Below the pieces are notes generated by a model, which did no database searches, was not told the origin of the DNA, and worked only from the letters and a program-made list of their open reading frames with translations. A stretch of 49,438 nucleotides of DNA from Collinsella aerofaciens (lineage in GTDB: Bacteria; Actinomycetota; Coriobacteriia; Coriobacteriales; Coriobacteriaceae): NCBI GenBank assembly GCA_030841765.1, contig JAUUSS010000001.1, positions 1 through 49,438 on the forward strand, written 5' to 3'. Numbering within the stretch: the stretch's first letter is position 1; every line of letters starts with the position of its first letter. Of the stretch, positions 43,711 to 49,438 are shown in pieces. The translations under genes and the position numbers were made by a program.

Positions 43711-45606
43711 ATGGATGCTCGCGTCAAGCAGCTTGTAAATATGATCGAGGACGCTCAGCCTGTCGCTGTCGCGGTGCTTGCCAAGCGTCTCGAGGTAAGC
43801 GAGCGCGCCATGAGAAACCATATCCATCGCGCAAACGACAATCTTGCGGGGGTTGCACGCATCGTTGGCAGCAAAGGGCAATATCGTATCGATGTTGCAC
43901 ATGCAGATGAGCTTGCTCGCTTGCTAGACGGTGCGGCTCTGGCCCATCCGGGCATTCCTGATACGCGCGACGGCCGTGTGTCCTTCCTTCTTAACGACCT
44001 CCTCATGCGGTCCCAGTGGGTGACGATTGGGGAGTATGCGGATTTACTCTACGTTTCGGCGCGAACTCTGTCCAATGACATGCGTCTGGTAGAGCAGAAA
44101 CTCGCCCAATTTGACTTAACGCTCGAAAAGCGCCCACGCTACGGAATCCGCGTTGCGGGCGGGGAGTCGCAACGGCGCCTGTGCCTGGCCTCGCTGGTGA
44201 GGCCCGTGTTGCCCGACACCGACGATGCAAAGCTCGCCGAGCGCCTGCGGGCCATCGCTGCATGTGTGGACGATGCCCTGACGGCCTCGCCCGTCACGGT
44301 GAGCTCGCTGGCATCCCGCAATCTCATCATGCATCTTTACATTGCTCTTGGCCGCATCGAGCAGGGCTGCTATGTCCCAGCTGCAGAATCGGACGTTCAA
44401 AAACTGGAGGGAACGCGCGAATACGCCGCGGCTTTCCAGATTGCCGCAAACATCAAGGATGCCCTGGGCGTGAGCATGCCCCGAGAAGAGGTTGCCTTTA
44501 TCGCAATCCATTTGCTCGGCAGGGGCACGGGCGTGCCCGAGAAGGGCTCTGCCGTTATCTCGGACGAGATGTGGGAGATTGCTTCCGAGATGGTACGTGC
44601 GGTCAACGATGAGTTTGGGTTTGACTTTAGCGGCGATCTTGAACTTCGCATGAACCTTGCTCGGCATATCGGCCCTCTGGGCTATCGCCTTGAATATCAC
44701 ATGCATATGGATAACCCCATGCTGCCCGATATCAAGACGAGGTTTCCGTTGGCCTATTCGATGGCAGCTGGCACCTCGCAGGTACTCGAGCGCCATTTTG
44801 GCAGCCAGCCCTCTGATGAAGAGCTCGGCTACATCGCCATGGCATTTGCCCTGGCCCTCGAGCAGCAAGCCGACCAGCCGCGTCGCAAGCGCATCCTGAT
44901 CGTGTGCGCCTCGGGAGCGGGAAGCGCCCGTATGCTCGAGCACCAGTACCGCAAGCAGTTTGGCATGTATATCGATTCGATTGAGACATGCGATGTCGCC
45001 CGCGTGGGAACGTTCGATTTTTCGCACATCGACTACGTGTTCACAACGGTGCCGCTCAACGTCAAGTTGCCCGTGCCCGTCCGCGAGGCCGATTTCTTCT
45101 TGGAGACGAGCGATGTCAACGCTATCCGCAAGGTGCTGAGCGACGACACTGCGCAATCGGACTCCGTAAGCTCTTTCTTTAGCCGTGCCCTGTTCTTCAA
45201 CCGCGTTGAGGCGTCGTCGAAGCAGGCCGTTCTCCGATATCTCTCCGAGCGCGCCGTCGAGAGCGGCCGTGTCGATGCCCAGTTTGCCCAAGAGGTCGCC
45301 GAGCGCGAGAGCGCGAGTGCCACCTCGTTTGGCAATGGGGTAGCCATGCCCCATGGGATGCATCCCTTGAGCGCCGAGGCCTTTGTTACCGTGGGCCTGC
45401 TCGAACACCCCATTCTTTGGGACGAATACGGCCATGAGGTCGATATCGTCTTTATGGTGTCGTTTGCCCGGTCGGGCGGCGATGAGGCGCGGATCTTGAG
45501 CTCACTGCTCGCCGAGATCTTTATGGACCGCCAGGGGGTCGAGCGCCTACGCGAGCGCCGGTCCTGGCATGAGCTGATGGCGCTTGTGCAAGCGCATACG
45601 GCTTAA
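43711..45606 (+). CDS. LicR/MtlR-type PRD transcriptional activator with EIIB and EIIA domains
   Basis: 631 residues. It has two N-terminal helix-turn-helix units (about 5-60 and 85-150), two PRD domains (about 175-280 and 290-390; HLLGRG carries a typical PRD His), an EIIB-like domain with CASGAGSARML (Cys399) and an EIIA-fructose-like domain with AMPHG (His548). PTS phosphorylation of these sites tunes activity. GGAAAGGAGGAGG precedes ATG 43711. It directly precedes IIA-IIB-IIC and a GH1 gene, as licR does in lichenan/cellobiose systems, and most likely activates them. Confidence 0.9.
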   Translation: MDARVKQLVNMIEDAQPVAVAVLAKRLEVSERAMRNHIHRANDNLAGVARIVGSKGQYRIDVAHADELARLLDGAALAHPGIPDTRDGRVSFLLNDLLMRSQWVTIGEYADLLYVSARTLSNDMRLVEQKLAQFDLTLEKRPRYGIRVAGGESQRRLCLASLVRPVLPDTDDAKLAERLRAIAACVDDALTASPVTVSSLASRNLIMHLYIALGRIEQGCYVPAAESDVQKLEGTREYAAAFQIAANIKDALGVSMPREEVAFIAIHLLGRGTGVPEKGSAVISDEMWEIASEMVRAVNDEFGFDFSGDLELRMNLARHIGPLGYRLEYHMHMDNPMLPDIKTRFPLAYSMAAGTSQVLERHFGSQPSDEELGYIAMAFALALEQQADQPRRKRILIVCASGAGSARMLEHQYRKQFGMYIDSIETCDVARVGTFDFSHIDYVFTTVPLNVKLPVPVREADFFLETSDVNAIRKVLSDDTAQSDSVSSFFSRALFFNRVEASSKQAVLRYLSERAVESGRVDAQFAQEVAERESASATSFGNGVAMPHGMHPLSAEAFVTVGLLEHPILWDEYGHEVDIVFMVSFARSGGDEARILSSLLAEIFMDRQGVERLRERRSWHELMALVQAHTA

Positions 45607-45725
45607 GACTTCTTTTGTCGATAACCCTGTCTGTCTACCTGCAATAAACCTCGAGGATTGCGGGCGGGAGATAGGCGTTTCGAATATTCAAGTACAAACC
45701 AAACATCACGGGAGAGGAGACCGTT

Positions 45726-46052
45726 ATGGACGATCAGGGAACCGAGATGGTTTCGTTTCAGCTGGTCGCTGCAGCGGGAGAGGCACGCAGCCTTGCCTTC
45801 GAAGCCCTTGAAAAGGCAAAAGCGGGGGATTTTGACGCCGCCGCCAAACTCATGAAGCAGTCAAAGGATGCGGGAATCAAGGCTCACCACATCCAAACGC
45901 AGCTGCTTTCGACTGAGGCAGCGGGCGAGCATCTGTCGGTGGATGTGTTGCTGGTCCATGCTCAGGACCACCTCATGTGCTCCATGCTTGCTCAGGAGCT
46001 CGTGCAGGAGCTGATCTGCCTGTATGAGTGCACTGCAACCAAGAACGCCTAG
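45726..46052 (+). CDS. PTS lactose/cellobiose-family EIIA
   Basis: 108 residues, helical. GEARSLAFEALEKAKAGDF is typical of the trimeric EIIA-Lac fold. His78 in LLVHAQDHLM is the phosphorylation site. GGGAGAGGAG lies upstream. There are 119 bases between the regulator stop and this start, with room for a promoter, but none is clear. Confidence 0.93.
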   Translation: MDDQGTEMVSFQLVAAAGEARSLAFEALEKAKAGDFDAAAKLMKQSKDAGIKAHHIQTQLLSTEAAGEHLSVDVLLVHAQDHLMCSMLAQELVQELICLYECTATKNA

Positions 46053-46098
46053 CGGCGTGCGGTGACTATCCAACCAATCAATGCGAAGGGAATCCCTT

Positions 46099-46392
46099 AT
46101 GAAGATCCTTCTTGTTTGCGCAGCTGGTCTGTCTACAAGCATTCTGATGAAGAAACTCGAGAAATATGCGGAGCAAAACGGCATCGAGCTCGATATCGAT
46201 GCGGTGGGTATCGGCGAGTATCAGGAGACGTGCGCCAATTATGACGTGCTGCTCTTGGGGCCGCAGGTGTCCTACCAGCTCAACACCGTCAAGCAGGGGA
46301 GCGGTAAGCCGACCGCGGTCATCCCCGCACAGGACTACGGCATGGGCAACGCCGCCAACGTGCTGGCACTCGCCCAGTCGCTGTTGGGTTAG
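46099..46392 (+). CDS. PTS lactose/cellobiose-family EIIB
   Basis: 97 residues. MKILLVCAAGLSTSILM has the phosphorylated Cys7 in the usual loop; VLLLGPQVSYQL and PAQDYGMGNAANVL complete the fold. ATG 46099 has GAAGGGAA upstream; an in-frame ATG at 46081 is less well placed. It lies 9 bases before IIC. Confidence 0.93.
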   Translation: MKILLVCAAGLSTSILMKKLEKYAEQNGIELDIDAVGIGEYQETCANYDVLLLGPQVSYQLNTVKQGSGKPTAVIPAQDYGMGNAANVLALAQSLLG

Positions 46393-46401
46393 GAGGCGAC
46401 C

Positions 46402-47751
46402 ATGGAGAAGTTCATGACCCTGCTTCAGGAAAAACTGACCCCTATCGCCAATTTCTGCGGCACCGAGCGCCACTTTGCCTCCATGCAAAAGGGCTTTATG
46501 AGCGCGATCAGCTTCATCTTGGTATCTGCCGTCTTTATGATCCTCGCCAACCCGCCGGTCACGGCCGACCTGGTGGCGCAGGGCGGGTTCTGGTCCGTCT
46601 TTGGCCCTTGGCTCGATTTTGCGACGGCCAATAAGCTCACGCTGCTCATCCCCTTCAATATGACGATGGGCATACTGTCGGTGATCGTGACGTTCGCAAT
46701 CGCCTATAACCTGGCGGGCACCTACAAGATGCCCAAGCTTAACGCCGGCATGACCTCGCTGGTGATGTTCCTGATCGCCGCGGCGCCGTCGTCCTACTAC
46801 CAGCTTGCTGACGAGTCCGTGCTCCAGGCGGTCCCCTGCACCTATCTGGGTGCGCAGGGCCTGTTTACCGCCATCATCGTTGCCTTGGTCTCCGTCGAGG
46901 TCACGCGCTTCTGCCAGACCAAGGGCATCACCATCAAGATGCCCGATGGCGTGCCGCCGTTTTTGTCCGAAACCTTTGGCGCCATCGTACCTATGCTCGC
47001 CAACATCCTCATCTTCTTTGGCGGCAACCTGCTGATCCAGATGATCGATCCCGCGCTGTCCATCCCCTCGGTTATCGAGAAGCTGCTCGCTGCCCCGCTT
47101 TCCGTCGCAGTTGACTCTGTGCCCGGCGCACTGCTTATCTGCTTCATGACGCTGCTGTTTTGGTGCTTTGGCGTCCACGGCAACATGATCGTAATGCCCA
47201 TCACCGCCCCGGTCTCGCTTGCCGCCTTTGCCGCCAACGCCTCGCTCTATGCTGCCGGGCAGCCGCTTGAGTTCCACCCGGTGCTCATGTCGTTGGCCAT
47301 CAACCTCATCGGCGGCACGGGTAATACGTTCTCTTTTGTGGCGCTCTGCGCGTTTAGGGCAAAGTCGCAGCAGCTCAAGGCATTTGGCAGGGCATCGATC
47401 GTGCCGAGCTTCTTCCGTATCTCCGAGCCCGCGATCTTCGGCGCGCCCATCATCTTCAACCCGATCCTCATGATTCCGTTTGTGCTAGGCGGCATGATCT
47501 CGGCCCTGCTGTATTGGGGTGCGGTCTCACTGGGTCTTGTCTCTAACTTCTACATCTTGGTGAGCGGCACGTTCCCCATCTTCGTTCAGGGCTTTGTCCA
47601 GTGCCTCGACCCGCGCATCTGGGTGTTTACGATCGTTTTGATCGTGGTCATGGCTGTGGTCTGGTACCCGTTCTTTAAGGTGTACGATAACCAGCTCCTG
47701 GCTCAGGAGCAGGAGAACGCCGCGGCAGCTTCTGCCGAGGATGCTGAGTAG
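46402..47751 (+). CDS. PTS lactose/cellobiose-family EIIC permease
   Basis: 449 residues with about ten hydrophobic segments. FGVHGNMIVMP and SEPAIFGAPIIFNP are the substrate-site signatures of the family. It imports and phosphorylates beta-glucosides such as cellobiose with the IIA and IIB encoded just before. The start follows TTAGGAGGCG. The GH1 gene begins one base after its stop codon. Confidence 0.94.
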   Translation: MEKFMTLLQEKLTPIANFCGTERHFASMQKGFMSAISFILVSAVFMILANPPVTADLVAQGGFWSVFGPWLDFATANKLTLLIPFNMTMGILSVIVTFAIAYNLAGTYKMPKLNAGMTSLVMFLIAAAPSSYYQLADESVLQAVPCTYLGAQGLFTAIIVALVSVEVTRFCQTKGITIKMPDGVPPFLSETFGAIVPMLANILIFFGGNLLIQMIDPALSIPSVIEKLLAAPLSVAVDSVPGALLICFMTLLFWCFGVHGNMIVMPITAPVSLAAFAANASLYAAGQPLEFHPVLMSLAINLIGGTGNTFSFVALCAFRAKSQQLKAFGRASIVPSFFRISEPAIFGAPIIFNPILMIPFVLGGMISALLYWGAVSLGLVSNFYILVSGTFPIFVQGFVQCLDPRIWVFTIVLIVVMAVVWYPFFKVYDNQLLAQEQENAAAASAEDAE

Positions 47752-47752
47752 C

Positions 47753-49207
47753 ATGAGTTACTTTGACAGAACGTCTGCCGCCGGTATGCCCGAGGGCTTT
47801 TTGTGGGGTGGTGCCCTCGCCGCCAACCAGGCCGAAGGGGGCTGGAACGAGGGCGGCCGCGGCATGTCGCACTCCGACCTGATCCCACAGGGTTCCGACC
47901 GCTGGGATGTAATGTTTGGCAGGCAAAAGCCCGTGGACGATCCGGACAGGCTGTATCCATGCCGCTGGGGCAACGACTTCTTCCATCATTGGCACGAGGA
48001 TGTCGAGCTCTTTGCCGAGATGGGCTTTAAGTGCCTGCGTCTTTCAATTTGCTGGAGCCGTATTTTTCCCACAGGGATGGAGGCCGAGCCCAACGGCGAG
48101 GGCTTGGAGTTTTACCGTCAGGTATTCGAGGCGCTGCGCGAGCATGGAATCGAGCCGCTTGTGACGCTGTCGCACTACGACTATCCGTTGGCTCTGGTCG
48201 AGCGCTATGGTGGCTGGCAAAGCCGAGAGATGATCGAGCGGTATGCGCACTACGTCGAGACCGTCGGACGCGCGTACCAGGGCCTCGTGCGTTATTGGCT
48301 TACGTTCAACGAGATCAACAGCGTGGCGCTGTCCTATCTCAACGCGGGTGTCACGCTCGAGGATGAGCGTGACCGTGCAGCCGTGACTGCGGCGTTCTCG
48401 CACCATATGTTTATGGCGAGCGCTCGCGCTGTCGAGATTCTGCACAAGATCGATCCCGCAAACAAGGTGGGTTGCATGGTCGCTGCCGGTGCGACCTATC
48501 CGTACCGTTGTGCGCCCGAGGACGTATGGCTTGCGTATGAGGAGGACCGCGGCCGCTACTTCTACACAGACGTGATGGCTGCGGGCGCCTATCCTGCTTG
48601 GAAGCTGCGTGCACTCGAGAAAGAGGGCGTTCACGTGCCCTTTGAGCCGGGCGATACGGAGTATCTGGCAGAGCATACGGTCGACTTCATCTCGTTCTCG
48701 TACTATTGCTCGCGCTTGGTGTGCGCCGATGATCAGGTGATCGCCGAGAAGGCGGAGGGCAACGTGTTCCCGACGTTGCGCAATCCGTACCTCAAGGATA
48801 AAGAGACTGCCTGGAAGTGGCAGATCGATGCGCTGGGTTTGCGCGTGACGCTTGCCGGCTACCACGATCGTTACCATCTTCCGCTCTTTATCGCCGAGAA
48901 CGGTGTGGGCGGACTCGATGCGCTGGAAGACGGCAAAGTCCACGATGCGTATCATATTGATTACCTGCGAAGGCATATTCTTGCGCTGCGCGATGCAATT
49001 GTCGAGGACGGTGTTGACCTGATGGGATACACGCCGTGGGGCTGTATCGATTTGGTGTCGGCCTCGACGGGGCAGATGAAGAAGCGCTATGGCTTTGTTT
49101 ATGTCGATGCCGATGATACGGGCAAAGGCACGTTCGATCGCTACCGAAAGGACAGCTTCTGCTGGTATCAAAAGGTCATTGCATCAAATGGCGAGGACTT
49201 GAGTTAA
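47753..49207 (+). CDS. GH1 6-phospho-beta-glucosidase
   Basis: 484 residues, a (beta/alpha)8 GH1 enzyme. FLWGGALAANQAEGGW starts the fold. TFNEIN holds the acid/base Glu187, IAENGVGG the nucleophile Glu382. A YTPWGCIDLVS segment precedes the C-terminal KKRYGFVYVD, the phosphate-binding region of 6-phospho-glucosidases. No signal peptide; it acts on PTS-imported phosphorylated beta-glucosides and releases glucose 6-phosphate. ATG 47753 begins one base after the IIC stop, so the two are coupled. Confidence 0.95.
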   Translation: MSYFDRTSAAGMPEGFLWGGALAANQAEGGWNEGGRGMSHSDLIPQGSDRWDVMFGRQKPVDDPDRLYPCRWGNDFFHHWHEDVELFAEMGFKCLRLSICWSRIFPTGMEAEPNGEGLEFYRQVFEALREHGIEPLVTLSHYDYPLALVERYGGWQSREMIERYAHYVETVGRAYQGLVRYWLTFNEINSVALSYLNAGVTLEDERDRAAVTAAFSHHMFMASARAVEILHKIDPANKVGCMVAAGATYPYRCAPEDVWLAYEEDRGRYFYTDVMAAGAYPAWKLRALEKEGVHVPFEPGDTEYLAEHTVDFISFSYYCSRLVCADDQVIAEKAEGNVFPTLRNPYLKDKETAWKWQIDALGLRVTLAGYHDRYHLPLFIAENGVGGLDALEDGKVHDAYHIDYLRRHILALRDAIVEDGVDLMGYTPWGCIDLVSASTGQMKKRYGFVYVDADDTGKGTFDRYRKDSFCWYQKVIASNGEDLS

Positions 49208-49223
49208 CCCTTGCAAGCCTGCT

Positions 49224-49356
49224 GCCCCCGCGGCCCGTTTCGGCCGCGGGGGCTTTTGCTATTTACCTAGTCCCCGATGAGACCCTCATTCTGTGGGTAG
49301 TCATTGGGGACGTTCTTAAACGACTAGTCATTTAAGTCTGTCCCCAATGACTGCGG
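49224..49356 (+). repeat. Dispersed intergenic repeat with terminator, copy 2
   Basis: It begins with the terminator of the beta-glucoside operon: a perfect 12-bp stem (49224-49235 with 49242-49253), then TTTTG. The same tail as copy 1 follows (TAGTCATTGGGGACGTTCTT at 49298-49317, then TCTGTCCCCAATGACTGCGG), with a short insertion near 49280. Another GGGGACGTTCC lies at 49370-49380, so a further unit may start there. Confidence 0.85.
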
Positions 49357-49438
49357 AAACCCGGCACTTGGGGACGTTCCTTTTAATATGAGCAGGACAT
49401 TGTCAAGAGGCAAAATCGGGCCTGGCCCCAACGATATG

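Noticed and set aside
1..49438. CRISPR arrays, prophage or insertion sequence genes
   Set aside because: No regularly spaced short repeats, phage structural genes, integrase or transposase were seen, in spite of the rearrangements at 2-11 kb.

Overview
The window looks like chromosomal DNA of a gut Coriobacteriia, most likely a Collinsella-type anaerobe. This is inferred from gene content, not from a database match. The DNA is GC-rich. It carries the actinobacterial cell-wall signalling cluster (PASTA kinase, PP2C phosphatase, two FHA proteins, SEDS/PBP) together with pyruvate:ferredoxin oxidoreductase and several PTS systems typical of a fermenting gut organism.

Layout. (1) 1-11.1 kb is a scrambled accessory region: a tRNA-Arg(CCU), a frameshifted iron alcohol dehydrogenase, and a fructan-type operon (mannose-family PTS IIB, a frameshifted IIC, IID, IIA, and an intracellular GH32 enzyme). 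It also holds a complete LevR-type regulator and a second copy of that regulator gutted by a ~2.5 kb internal deletion. Relics of a lysine/DAP operon (lysA, dapA, dapH pieces) lie on the minus strand, with scraps of a P-loop kinase and a HAD phosphatase. (2) 11.2-18.1 kb is a GntR-controlled operon with the FrlB/FrlC/FrlD enzyme set for Amadori (fructosamine) compounds, a YfcC-family transporter with a one-base frameshift in a G-run, and a YtcJ-like amidohydrolase. A good promoter is flanked by two near-identical 21-bp sites exactly 50 bp apart. (3) 18.5-28.6 kb, minus strand, is the growth/peptidoglycan signalling operon: membrane Ser/Thr kinase, FhaA, FhaB, PstP, one polypeptide fusing RodA/FtsW to a class B PBP, and PknB with four PASTA repeats. 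(4) 28.7-33.8 kb holds a YcxB-like membrane protein, dnaX, a small membrane protein, ybaB and recR. (5) 34.0-37.7 kb is a second, divergent kinase module: membrane stalk protein, kinase with a membrane tail, FHA protein. (6) 38.1-43.3 kb holds PFOR and carbamate kinase, separated by an unusual nested inverted repeat. (7) 43.7-49.2 kb is a lic-type beta-glucoside operon (LicR activator, PTS IIA, IIB, IIC, 6-phospho-beta-glucosidase). It is bracketed by two copies of a terminator-linked dispersed repeat.

Functionally the accessory genes are sugar-acquisition modules (fructan, Amadori products, beta-glucosides). Each has its own regulator and feeds glycolysis and PFOR; the core genes deal with wall growth and replication/repair. 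The most unusual items are the SEDS-PBP fusion, the LevR-type regulator that has lost its sigma-54 contact loop, the Amadori operon with non-standard transporter and amidohydrolase, the decayed dap operon split by the regulator, and the second kinase-FHA module. Several frameshifts (Fe-ADH, PTS IIC, YfcC) could be real decay or assembly errors; the sequence alone cannot decide.
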